A stretch of DNA of 64,000 nucleotides from Chondrosia reniformis (Eukaryota > Porifera > Demospongiae > Chondrillida > Chondrillidae). This document shows, one piece after another, positions 1 through 12,400 of this stretch. Location: positions 2,606,501 through 2,670,500 of the forward strand of contig OX359196.1 in assembly GCA_947172415.1 (NCBI GenBank). Reading direction: 5' to 3'. A program made the position numbers and the translations under genes. Under the pieces are notes generated by a model. It did not search any database. It was not told the origin of the DNA and saw only the letters and a list, made by a program, of their open reading frames with translations. Numbering within the stretch: position 1 is the first letter of the stretch; the number at the start of each line of letters is the position of its first letter.

Positions 1-381
1 TATCCAAGTGACTTGGCAGATAGATGGGACACAAGTTTCCATTCCCAATGCCGACCAGCTGACCCTATATCTTTACACTCATCTTCACTTAGAATCTTTT
101 CTTTGATAAGAAAGTGCTGCAAAACTGTAAAACAATACAAAGTATTTTGGACTCCACTCCTTTTTTAACTTACACTTGACCTAACAACAGCATACACTAA
201 AGCTGTTCTTGTTGGGTAATGACTGATGGATTGAAGGTTGGGAATTTCAAACCAAAAATGCCCTTGAACAAACTGAAATCTACTAAGACCATTTTCACTT
301 ACTGCGTGTGCACTGAGGACTACACCTCCAGTCCTTCTCTGCCACACAAGGACAACGAGTGTCAAGTTTTTCTGATGTCAT
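1..381 (-). CDS. 5' end of a third CARD-like/ZU5 gene copy (unit 1), runs off the window
   Basis: Two exons are visible. The first coding exon (381 down to 303) starts at an ATG and encodes a short Cys-rich peptide with the pattern RCPCVAEKDW..C...C. It ends at a GTAAG donor in phase 1. The second exon (124 down to the window edge) follows a TTTTACAG acceptor and encodes the start of a CARD-like repeat (KILSEDECKDIGSAG type). The same exon pair occurs at 12825-12747 and at 57387-56929, so the assignment rests on paralogy. The rest of the gene lies outside the window. Function is inferred from the full-length paralogues only. The sequence up to about 1000 resembles unit 3 more closely than unit 2. 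Confidence 0.65.
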
Positions 382-845
382 TGCAATGTTCTACAATACA
401 CACCTGTACGTGGAGGTCAAGGAGATTATATCATTATATAAAAATAGATATAACTATAGAATTTCTATTTAAATAAAGGTCTTATATCGATATACTTACA
501 TATACTATGTAGTATAGAAACTTTAAGAGGAATATGACACACTTAAGTGGCTAGTAGCTACAGTACCTATACTAGGGCACCTACATATTTATATTCAACT
601 GCTCTATGTAGGTAGCTAAGGGTAAAACAGACTCTTATGGGATCATCATGTAGTGACAGACCGTATGTTGTAAAAACCTGCGCAGATAATTATACGGGCA
701 AGTAGATTCACTCACGACGAACTCGAAGACGATCCAAAAGCGAAGTAGGGTGTGTCTAGGAGGCGTGACCCTCGAAAAAATGTTCTAGAATAGGGTATTA
801 CTCGCTATCTAATTATCGTTAATCGCGATCTGTGTAGTGCGCGAA
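382..845. promoter_or_regulatory. Shared intergenic region of a divergent gene pair (unit 1)
   Basis: This 464-bp gap separates the ATG of the minus-strand CARD-like gene (381) from the ATG of DDX1 copy 1 (846). It must hold both 5' UTRs and probably a bidirectional promoter. It is almost identical to 57388-57852 and shares a GC-richer block (about 705-780, with GATCCAAAAGCGAAGTAGGG) with 13100-13200 in unit 2. Conservation of this block across all three units suggests control elements. No TATA box or known motif is claimed. Confidence 0.5.
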
Positions 846-2280
846 ATGACTGCATTTTCAGGTTATTCAAGAAACGAGTGTTAGCTAACTTATAAATAGT
901 CACAATTTGTTCCATTTTGTATATTAGAGCTTGGAGTGTTACCTGAAACAGTTCAGGCTATTGAAGAAATTGATTGGCTGTAAGTTCTGTAGCTTGTGTG
1001 ACAGCAGTTGAACCCATTTCATTCGTCTGTCCCTTTCCTTTACAGTCTCCCCACTGACGTACAAGCGGAGGCTGTCCCCCTAATACTTGGAGGAGGTGAT
1101 GTGTTGATCGTAATTCGATCTATAGGTCTCTCTACTCTCAAACAGCAGTTAATCACAGTGGTATTATCTAAGCCTGTCTCCTTCTCCTTAAATCCTTATA
1201 GGCTGCAGAGACGGGAAGTGGCAAGACTGGAGTGAGTTGTGTGTACTTGTGTGCATATTGACTGTTGGCTAATATCAATGAATAATCTAACACACCATTT
1301 CTCAAACATGCTACATCTACTTTAGAATATATGGCATATAGGGAAGTAAACCTAGTGAGAGCTTTGGACGAGGATACAAGAGTTTTCTCCTTCTTCTCTT
1401 CTCCACTGGGCCAGACAGCTGTTTCTGGGAATCCCACCATTCATCAGTGACCCTGGGAGTATGTAATGTAACTTATAAAATGTGCATCTCTGCTGTAGCT
1501 ATATTGTCTACAAGTAACTGAATGATTTGCTGGCAGTTGCTATGCAGCAGACATGTGTACATGCTATTCTTATTTATGTAGTCTATATGAGTGTGGTACT
1601 GCTGTTAGTTGCATCTGATGTCTGTGTTGTGTGATATAGGCCTTTAGTCTTCCAGTGATACAAGTGGTGTACGAAACTATAAGAGACAGAAAAGAAGGGA
1701 AAATGGGAAAAAGAAGTGGAAAATCAGGTCAGTTGACTCACATGACATATAAACTTGTACTACATGATCTACACAAACTAAAACTGTCATTTGTAGATGA
1801 ACCTGAAAAGCTTGTAATGAATGTGTACGACAGGAATGATGCTTTAGGTAAGTGTGTATTTATCATGTGACCACTTGACTCACATGCTTCTGAGCTGTAC
1901 AAGAAATGAACTAAAGAATGTGTAACAATGTATGGATTGAAAAAGGAGTTAATTGCACCCTCTGACAAGTAGACTTGATTGTAAATAGACCCATTTATCC
2001 AAAGGTTTAAGCCAGGTGCAAAGGCTATGATGTGATAGGAATAATTAATCACTTGGAGATATTATACCTGACCAACCAAGTGACCAATGTCTGATCTTGA
2101 TTGTATAATGTGACCTGTAAAGTGTGTATCTCTCCTGTAGCTATAAGTTCTGATGGTATGTATGGCTTATATTTGTAAGATGACCTGTAAAGTGTGTATC
2201 TCTGCTGTAGCTATAAGTCCTGATGGTGTGCTGTGTTAGTCTCAAGAGCACAAGTCGTGGCACGGCTGTAGATCCACTGC
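846..2280 (+). pseudogene. DDX1: DDX1 copy 1, truncated 5' fragment
   Basis: Exons match DDX1 in order: 846-861 (MTAFS), 928-979, 1046-1109 ([20 protein letters not shown]), 1202-1231 (Walker [11 protein letters not shown]), 1640-1727 and 1797-1847 (separated by a 69-bp mini-intron), then the first SPRY exon from 2211. That exon has a TAG at 2237-2239 where the other copies read CAG. It breaks off near 2278 and joins unrelated sequence. The third exon ends in Ile (ATC) instead of Met before its donor. No helicase motif beyond motif I remains, so this is a dead fragment left by a segmental duplication. DDX1 is otherwise an ATP-dependent RNA helicase of RNA processing and the tRNA ligase complex. 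Confidence 0.85.
1364..1447 (+). repeat. Locally dispersed repeat, about 90-180 bp
   Basis: A segment beginning near AGAGCTTTGGA and running through a CTTCTTCT tract to CATCAGTGACCCTGGG recurs at about 21456-21544, 22708-22800, 58364-58452 and 59618-59712 on plus, and about 27190-27300 and 33757-33873 on minus. Partial copies lie near 31245 and 48430-48520. Both orientations and both gene families host it, so it is an interspersed element and not only a by-product of the segmental duplication. No ORF, terminal repeat or poly-A tail was recognised. It may be SINE-like. Confidence 0.55.
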
Positions 2281-2499
2281 AGCCAGCTGCAAAGGGGCAT
2301 GATGTGATAGTTAGTTAATAAAAGGAAGAATGGAGGAACTACAAACTTTTTCTTTTGATGAGAGCACTATTACAAAGCATAACTGGCAAAACATTTAACC
2401 CCCTATGTGTCTGCATGCTTTAAGTCTATACTTCAAAGAAGTTTTAAAGATAATATTCCTAAGTACTTAGTTTCAGCAGACATTTCATATTCTAATCCA

Positions 2500-2904
2500 C
2501 TAACTTATAATTGTGATTGTAAAGAACATGCACAGCCACTTGAGATACAGCGGCACAACATAATTATTTCCCATAAATTTGAAGCAGATAGAAGAAATCC
2601 TTAGCAGCAGCCATTTGGTCTTACTTTTATCCTTAAGGGCATCATTTAACACACGTTTAACTATATTTGATTCTGTTAACTTCATTAGCCTATGCCAGTA
2701 CATGAGAGCCTTCAATTTTACCCTCCATCTGACTGGCATCCATCCACCTTCAATTTCTAGTGCTGTAATATGATGGTGAATGCCTACCCCCATGAAACTT
2801 CCTAATGCCCTATTCTGTGCACTACTTAGTGCTCTGCATTCAGTCATTACACCCCATACCTCTGCTCCATAGTCCATAACAGTTGTTATGATGGTGTTAT
2901 ACAA
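2500..2904 (-). mobile_element. LINE reverse transcriptase C-terminal remnant
   Basis: The minus-strand reading encodes about 134 residues including MDYGAEVWG, followed by a region where a Q precedes RALG and an E-GG-MP-RWR stretch. This resembles the segment downstream of the RT domain in CR1/Jockey-type non-LTR retrotransposons (yg.e.W ... q...l...lG). The catalytic YxDD region is absent, so it is a 5'-truncated fragment. It sits between the broken end of DDX1 copy 1 (about 2280) and the 3' end of gene A (3179). Nothing else was recognised in 2280-2500 or 2904-3178. Confidence 0.55.
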
Positions 2905-3178
2905 CCTGGTAAAGAGCAGGTACGTATTGGGGATCTATAGATCTCTACAACTATATACAGTGCACTAAAGGCTCTGTTACTCTTGGACAGGCAGTCCTGC
3001 ATCATTCCTAGCTGTCAATGATGTCTATCTCTGTTAAATATAATAATATAGATAATTTAAAGAATACAAGAATATTACTATGTATTACTGAATTTAACTA
3101 GTGGAGGTACTATGTACAGTGTGTATATACATATACGTAGTGCTAATATATACTATATAAAGGGAAAACACTCCAATT

Positions 3179-3462
3179 TTATAAACATTTGTCTTGAGCA
3201 ATTTCTTTAGCTAGTTGAGTCATATCCAGTCCTGGTTGCTTTAGCTTGTTACAGAACTCTGTCCATGTTCGATTCTTAGTGATCTCTAACCATTTATTGA
3301 GAATCAATATGCACTTGTCCTGGGGTGTTAATTCACCAGATTGTATGGAGAGGACATAGTCCTTAATACCAAGGACTATTCCTAATGGCAGCAATTTGCT
3401 GGATAGTTTGCCAACATAAGGTAATAACGTTTCTATTGTAGGTGGACCCCTCACAGCCAGCT
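3179..3462 (-). CDS. Gene A terminal exon: death domain
   Basis: After a TATACAG acceptor the exon encodes ELAVRGPPTIETLLPYVGKL and continues through a helix-rich stretch with LGIVLGIKDYVL, ILILNKWLEIT and LAKEIAQ, then a stop. The spacing of hydrophobics, the W after helix 4 and the position after a UPA-like region fit the C-terminal death domain of ZU5-UPA-DD proteins. It joins the linker exon 4344-4288 in phase 1 (G + AG = Glu). Gene B lacks this exon and uses different terminal exons. Confidence 0.7.
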
Positions 3463-6400
3463 CTGTATATATACCATACGTACATAAGAAAGTAATAAAC
3501 ATATTTGTATAATACAACTTAAGGTACATACATTCGTATACTGTATATAACTTTTTGCCTTCCTAAATAGCACACATTATTTCAATTAAGGTTCTTATTA
3601 ACTGTTAAGACTAACACATACGGTAGGCACGGAAATTATCTTTACATTCCGTAAGGTACTACCTTAGGAACTACCTGGTAGGAACCAGGTAGTACCCTGT
3701 AGGACTCGGGTACTTCGCGAGGGTAATTGTAAAGTACCCGTACTAAAATAAAAGTACCTTTTCAACCGATAAGTACCTCAAAAGTACGTCGATCGTACGA
3801 TCGTAAAAAGTACCCGTATTTTTGATCGGTATTCACCGAGCGCAATGTGTAAATAGCTAGTTGCTATAGGGGGCTCAATGACACACGAGCTGTTAATAGT
3901 TTGGTATTTAATAGCCTTTCGAGGCTGTCTAAAACTACCCAGTTCCTCCATAAAAGTAATACTATTTTACCCTGATAGTACCTTAATCGTTGCTACAACG
4001 CAAACGCTAGTACTGGTAGCTTTTTAAAACTACCAGTACTTATTTTCAAATACCGGTACTTCATTTTCAAATACCGGTACTCTGAATCAATGTTCGGGTA
4101 GTTACAACTACCCACGTAAAGATAATTGCCGTACCTACCGTAGTGACGCTTTTCAGTTCAGCAATAAACATGAAGCAGAGCATAAACTAGAGTAAGCTGG
4201 CTAGATCTGAGATTTTTTAAAGTACATTTTTGGCAAACAGTGAAGAATGTACATAATTAGAATAATTAGTATATAAGCTGTGCATACCTTGCTGATCTTT
4301 TGTTGGATTTGCTTTAGCTCCTGAACCATCCTTGAAGGTTGAACCTACATTCAACAAGAGTACATTTTAAGAGGAACTAATTGACAGATCAAACAAATTA
4401 AAAACTTACCTTTTGTGGAAAGATTACAATGAAAACTGAAACCGTCAATAGATTTAACTCCTTGTAGAGACACATTTTCATAAGGTGGATCTTTAGAAGT
4501 GGACCCACAATTTGGTACAAGAGTGAGAAATGGAGGATACAACTCTACTTTAAAGTCATCTTTTAATTTCTTTTTATTTCCAATTTGATAAACAATATCT
4601 TCCTTCTCAATCTGTAAACACAATACAAGGCCAATCCATGATACTAAATAAGTGAACGGAAATACATGTTGCTAGTTATATCACTTTAATTAACATTCCA
4701 AAGGAAGACATACGTACGTATGTATGTATACACTCATAGGATACAATATTTTCAAAAGTATAGATTTTGCATTCCTAATGTGAATTTTGTATATCTCAGT
4801 TGGTGATCTCTTTAACTACATTAGTATAATAGAGGGTTATACACACAATTCACCTTAAGGGACAAACTAAATTAAAAGTGAAATGATTTAAGTATATAGA
4901 TTACTCCTTTAAGTTTGAAAACCTCAAGGTAAATCACCATTTTATTCATAGTGTCCTTCAAATGGAGACTTCAGTGTATAATAATTTTAAGGCAGATACT
5001 GGTAGCAAAAATAAAGAAAAGCATCTTTAGACGCTTTCCCAGTCGAAAGATACTCCAACTAAAAGATAAGTTTTACGCAGTTAGAAGAAATCCATATTCT
5101 ATTAATATTAATTAAATTTGAATGATAATACATTAATTTACCCCTTTTAGGTTATATACACTATACAGCAATAGTCATTGAAATTCCTCAGAATACCTCT
5201 ATTTTAAACGATTACATATTGCATTTGCATATGGAATCCTGTGTACTACTAACCTGTAAAGGTCCAGTAATTACACCATGGCAACCAGGCTCCAGCTTAT
5301 ACTTCAATATTTCTCCCCCTTCCAAAAATTTGAAGTGACAAGACTGTCCAACTCTGCTAAACACTTTCCAATACTTTTCTAATATCTAGAGGATGCACAT
5401 ATAAGTTAAGTAAAACCAGAAAACATTTCTAGAAAAGGAAAACCAAACCTTGATCCAAACATTATGTTTGTAAGTAGCAGAAATTCGTGTGGTTATACTA
5501 GTATCCTTTGACTCCCACTTCCAAGCAGAAGCAAGATACTCAAAAGTATCATTTAAACGTGAAGCTTTAGTAAAGAGGGTGCAGTGTCCTGTGATGAAGA
5601 AATCCCTGCCATTACCTGCCCCTTCATAGTCCTCAAATGTGAACTTGTTATTCACAGGAGAGTGAGGTGCCATCATCATCTTCACTCTGTCAGCGTCTGC
5701 ACTCCAGTGAGGAAGGTGGAGGGTGATGGGACTCTCGATGTCTTTACTGTTGTAGTGGATATACACCACAGGGCTGGCCAGTTTATAACCATCTGGTGCC
5801 ACCAGAGGTCCATCCATTATAATACCATATCTGATCTGCACCTTCTTCTCAGCAACAGCTCCCTCTGGTACCTCCAGATAAGTGACGTCACTCTCCACCG
5901 GTCTGTCCCCTTTCGGTTCCAAACGAAACCTTCCTCCAGTTTGGTCTACTTGAAGAGACTGTAACCCAAATGGGATCCAACACAGCTGGTCTAGTAGCTC
6001 TTCATGCTCTGTGAATTAGACAATGTAACAGAAGCAGTATTCATACATATGAGGATACTTGGGTCCTAATTAATAATTAATATATGTATTGCACACATAC
6101 ATACAACACTATACAAACCTAATTCATGAGGGGAGGGGTCATCAGGTTCTTTTGGATCCAGTGACTCATCACCAGACACTAGATAGCTCTATCAAAGCAA
6201 TTGATACATAATATTTAGTACGTAACTACTAAATGACAATGTAGTTTTAACACTTTCTTACATGCATACCTTTTGAAGTATCTTTTGTTTCTCAGAGAAA
6301 GTTGTTACTGGGTCCATAAACTTTGATTTAATTGACTCAATTGATTTGGAAGACTTCAATTGTTTGGTACCAAAAATGGCTACAATCATAAAAATCAATT

Positions 6401-9400
6401 ACTCCAATAATAAATTTTCACAATTATGTAGTTAAACTTACTGTCTTCATATTCTTCTGGTGACCATATACTTTCAGACTGTATAAGTGTGGAAGGATGA
6501 GACATTAACTTATATAGTTAATAAGTATATATATATATATATAAAGTAAATACAAAAGTAATGGCAGAAACTGTTGCTTGACTATATTATTAGTCTTATT
6601 ACTGAAGCATAATATTAGCAATTTCATTAAACCAGCTATTCAATGACCTTAAAATTCAGCTTTGTTAAACTTTCCAAACTGCGTTTTACAAATTAAAATG
6701 TCACTAAATACATACATCGTAAATAGTCAACTGAAATATGGGAATGTATACTGTTCAGTGGAATGTTCAAATTTATGATTTGGCAGATTTTATTTTGCAT
6801 GGTTCTTCAATCATGCATACATACAATGATGAAGTTAAATATCAAACAGTCTGTAGCTGAGGTTAGCCTTTACAGTCTGTTCACACAGAGCAGTAAGCAT
6901 CATTGACAAAATCCTGAATGGAAACACTTCTAACAGTAGAATATGTATATTCACCTTTGTCTTAAAATGTGGAGTTGAAAAGGAGGTCTGACTATAGCCA
7001 TGTGTCCTGAAGGTTGCAGTTGCAGGTCGAGGTTCATATATTCTACTTAGAACTACAGCTGAAAAATCTTTCTCCTTCAATATTCTCTTAAATTCCTCTT
7101 CTTTCAACTGATCTTCCCAAAATATTTGTATGATTTCTAGAGAGAAAATATTATACTAGAAGGTACACAAGTAAACAGTATAAAATTAAGAGCACACTCC
7201 TGCAGTGTAACCACTTTGACTGTAGAAGTCTTTTCTTAGCATACCTATACCTACCTACATATAGCCACTCAAAATGACTAGTGCAACCTTATAAAGCTAT
7301 AGATGTTGCTTTTGTAGAGTGTTTGTAGATCAAAGGGATTCCGCTAAATGTAATTTAAAACCATTCTAATCTTTCTATATCCACATATAATGTAAACAAA
7401 TTAAATGTAACTGCTCTTGAGATATTAATGACATCACAACAACACAAGGTGATAGAGAGATAGTCACTAGCTTAAACTAATACTTCAGTTGAGTTGTGAA
7501 AATGAATACTCCATCATATACACTTTTAAACTGATTAACCATCTAACACAGTAACCTAGATCCTAATGGTGACCTGGTATACACAGCAGGATCCAGAATT
7601 CAGAAATTATACCTAATCTATATTATAACTTATCTATAATGCTTGCTCATCATATGTGACTGACCATGCTAAAAGGTACATATTTGTGCAACTTTACTGA
7701 AATTTTACTTACTGGAAGAATGCCATTTTTATTGTATAAACAAAACAATGGGATATAAATAACCAAAATTAATGTATTACATCTTTATTATACATATAGA
7801 GTTGTACGAGAAAACTAAACTAAACTTTCTCGTCTTTATGCAATAATAAATAGTTCAAACCATAATAACTTAAAATTTGTAACACATATGACACTTTAAT
7901 TATGGTATTCATTAGAATACAGAATTCTATTGAATGATACAAAAACACATTTCTGTCAGAAAACCAAGAGTGTATACTTATTCACATGGACGGTCACATT
8001 GTCTATAAGAAAATGCACACACTGAAATATACTTAACAGAATATTGATTCATTCTTTGTGGATACTCTCTTGTACTAACCTCCTAACCTCTTCCCTAACT
8101 CATAGGATCCATCAAGTATATCTTGGTATGCTATTGCTACAGAGTCTGAAATAGATCCAAAAAAATATCTGGGGTAGTAATCTTTAAGTCTGTCAGTAGA
8201 GTGTCCTCTTGCTATAGTATTTTCTGTATAATTATCAACTTCTCCAATTACAACTAATGGAAGGACCATGCAGGAATAGGATGTAAAGATTACTTCAGCA
8301 TTAGAGGTTCAGTGGATAACATTTTCCCTAACCTTTCAATTTCTGCAACAATACACCTTCTTCATGGATATCATAGTACCATTTAAATGGGAATTTTTTT
8401 AAGCAAACAACCTCTGCAACCACCAAAGAGACTGTATGAAATATTCAAACATTACCTTCACACATTCAGTAATCATACATCGCTTGTATACTTACAACAT
8501 AGGTGAGCCGGTAGCTTCTGTAGAATTTGTAATTTGTTCAGGTATCCTTTACTAGTCAGATCAACTAGAGCTACAGACAGCTGTAATTCTTTACTTTGAA
8601 GCAACACTTTGGACAGAACTGTATCAATGTTGTACATGTAACAGAGATGTGATATTAATTGAGCATCAAATGATAATCAATTGGAAATTAAGCGATTGTA
8701 AACACATTCATAATAATGAACTACTTTAATTTTGATATATTGGAGGTTTTATAAATTGGCTTATCAATAGTTGAATGCTCAAGTATATTCTCAATTTGAC
8801 ATTACAAAAGGGTATGAATAGACACAGGTAAAGTATACAATTTAGCTCAAGTGTGGCAGCTTAACTGAACATGTAAGGTTGAGAGTGTTACACACAGGTT
8901 ACTCCAGCTAACAGACTGACTCACCTTGTAATGCTTGAAAGGCCTTCCTGTCAAAGTGCTCCTTTTCAAGATACTGAATCACTTTTTTGATATCCTCAAA
9001 TGGCTTAACTAACAGACAAAAGACTAGCCTCAGTTCCCATTTCCATATCCAAATATCTGAGACTACAAATTTGCAAATTTTGAAATAAATGTGACCGTCC
9101 ATGCGAAAAGGGGCATTTTGGCGTATGCAACGGAAATTGCGTTTTTGCTATCATTTGAAAGGGTTTCCGAAGTACTAGCGAATGGTGTAATCGGAAGTGT
9201 CATAGCTGTTACGGATCCGAAGTTACGACACTTTGAAATAGAACCGTTGCCAAACTCAATGTGTAAAACAGCTTTACTTCCGTTTAGTTAATAATATGAT
9301 GACATCATTGATTGCGCAATCTCAAGCAAATCAAATCAAAACAATCGAACGATAATGATATTCACCGTTCCGTATATAGAACAAAATGGCGTATTTCCGG

Positions 9401-12400
9401 TAGCTTCTATTTAATAAGATCGGATTTACCACACAAAGAAGACCGAAATAACGACGGCGACATTGGGAAAGGTTAGAGAAAGGAATATTTAATGATATTA
9501 TAAGAAAATCGCACTTTTGACCATTTTGCCACGACGTTTTTAAAACGCCCGTATTGAACATATTGCTACAGCGCGAATATGCCCCTTTTCGCATGGACGG
9601 TCACAAATGTACATATATCTGAAATGTATGGCTATTCCCAATTTCAGTTGTGTCAATACGTACATGCTTTTGGCCGTAGAACAATTTTGAATATTACAGT
9701 AGTGACTACTACGGTATTATCAATAAATACTTATACTGACTGACGGTAGCTACTATTTACTATGTATCTGAAACACATGAAGCCTAGTTTAAAATCCTTT
9801 CTATAATGGTACACACTTTGTATTGTTTCCAGAGTAAACAAAATATCATTTAATTAAAAACAATGTACTCAGTGGGAAAAGCTTACGTACCGTATATCTT
9901 TTAAAGCTTGAGAAGTGTATTTGATCATTTGATACTTTATGTAGAAACAACAACACAGTGTTGTTCATGAATGTTAAGCCTTACCTTTTAGCTTTGATAC
10001 CTCTTCACTATTCTTTTCGTGCCTCCTTAACAACTCTTCAATCCTCTCCATATCTGAGACTGATTTGTTGGAGGCATTTATAAAACTGTAATCTCCGTAC
10101 TTTCTTACTTCATCTTCTGTGAGCAATCTCTCTTCATATAGTGATTTGAATGCTATATACAGTATATATATACAGGAAGAAACTAGACAGAATATAGTTC
10201 AAATACAATACATACATTGGCAAGCTGAACTGCTTATTAATGGTTGTACGTAAATATGTAAATATGAAGAACCTTATAATATACGTAGAAGTCGATATTA
10301 AGACGGTTTAATGGGTGAAAGTTTATCAACACAATTAGATTATAATTTAGTTGGAAATTGAAACAAACTGTATGAATATTCTAACATTTAATCGATTAGA
10401 AATGTTTAATCTCTATGATATCAAAACAAGTTCTACACAAACCAGCAAATAATCCATGTAAAATGGCTATTTAATTGGACTTTTTATTTTGCTATTGAAA
10501 TAATATCATGTTAATTGTCAAATACTAAAACTTGGAACTGTTTCACAACAGTAAGATCACAATAACATAAGAATATGTTTAATATTATGCAAGTCGTTGA
10601 AGCATGCACCTTGTATCCTACTATCGACGCTGTCTAGAAGATAATATGCTTGCTATACCATTCTGCCACCTCATAGCTAGATTTGGCCATAATTGGGTGC
10701 TTTCTCAATACATGTATAAAAGAATTTGATGTTTCACTACATTTTTAAATTCTTACATTAGAAACGTTTAATCTTCTACAAGAGCTTGCACATTTGGGGT
10801 CCCATGCCATATTCAACAAATCACATTAATGTAATAAAATCCATAACATTCTACAAATATTTAAACTTGGAACTGTTTCACAACAGTAAGATCACAATTA
10901 CATAAGAATATGTATACTCAGAGTAACTTACTCTTCAAACACGGCCAGAAAGAACTGTCAAACCTCTCCTTCTCAAGAAACTGGACTGTTTCTTGGATAT
11001 TTTCAATTGGCTTGACAGAAAAATGAGATACAAGCTTCCTTTTCCAATCTCCTCTAGCTAAAGCTATATCTTTACACTCCTCTTCACTTAGGACTTTGTC
11101 TTCATGATGAAAATGATGCAAAACTGTTGAAAGAGCAAACATTTTACTCAAACAGATGAAAAGAAGACAGAGTCAATGTAACCTTGAATAACTCATTAAC
11201 AGATTTACATACCTTTATACTCAAACTGAAGTGACTTTACAAAATAATATGAAACACACTGAAACATACATTAGTGGAGAGACATTAGTTTAACTATAGT
11301 GTTATCTCATTTCATTAGAAAACATCCTATAATATTTTGCAACTCGTTCAGACATGCACATTGTATTCTACTATCGACGCTATCTAGAATATAATATGCT
11401 TGCTATACCATTCTGCCACCTCATAGCTAGATTTGCCCATATTTGGGTGTTTTCTCAATACATGTATAAAAGAATTTGACATTTCACTACATTCTTAAAT
11501 TCTTACATTAGAAACGTTTAATCTTCTACAAGAGCTTGCACATTTGGGGTCCCATGCCATATTCAACAAATCACATTAATGTAATAAAATCCATAACATT
11601 CTACAAACATTTAAACTTGGAACTGTTTCACAACAGTAAGATCACAATTACATAAGAATATGTATACTCAGAGTAACTTACTCTTCAAACACAGCAAGTA
11701 ATCACTCTAAAACCTCTCATTCTCAAGGAACTGGACTGTTTCTTGGATATTTTCAATTGGCTTGACAGACAGATGAAATACAAGCTTCCTTTTCCAATCT
11801 AGAATTCCAGCTAAAGCTATATCTTTACACTCCTCTTCACTTAGGACTTTGTCTTCATGATGAAAATGATGCAAAACTGTTGAAAGAGCAAACATTTTAC
11901 TGACACAGATGAAATGAAGCCAGAATCAATGCAACCTTGAATAAATCATTAACAGGTGCACATACCTTTATACTCAAACTGAAGTGACTTTACAAAATAA
12001 CATGAAACACACTGACATGCATGCAAATGCATTAGTGGAGAAGACATTATTTTAACTACATATGTTTACTTATAGCGTTATTTCATTTCATAGAAAACAT
12101 CTTAAAATACAATACAAAAACAATGAATCAAACATAGAGCTCCATAGAGATGAGACACATAATTCTGAACAAGCACACAGTAGATGGCGTTGATTTTAGA
12201 TAATGTAACAATGAACGCTACACGTACGTAAGAAACTAACATGTAAGTACAAAAGAGCTATTTACTGTTATTCTTCCTCTTATGTACCACAATTGTTACA
12301 TTTCCTAGCACTTCAGCAGTTGCCTTGTAATGCAGATAATATTGTTATTGCATTAAGAGCCACTTATTTCTATTAAAGACATGGATTCTCTCAACTTTAC

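Noticed and set aside
1168-1440. Minus-strand frame containing [16 protein letters not shown]
   Set aside because: It comes from the locally dispersed repeat that occurs in introns of both gene families and both orientations.
8075-8345. Extending the gene A exon at 8080 up to a TTGCAG acceptor at about 8341
   Set aside because: All three frames from that acceptor hit stops in gene A, and the gene B frame does not connect to the open downstream part. The 5' boundary was left undefined.
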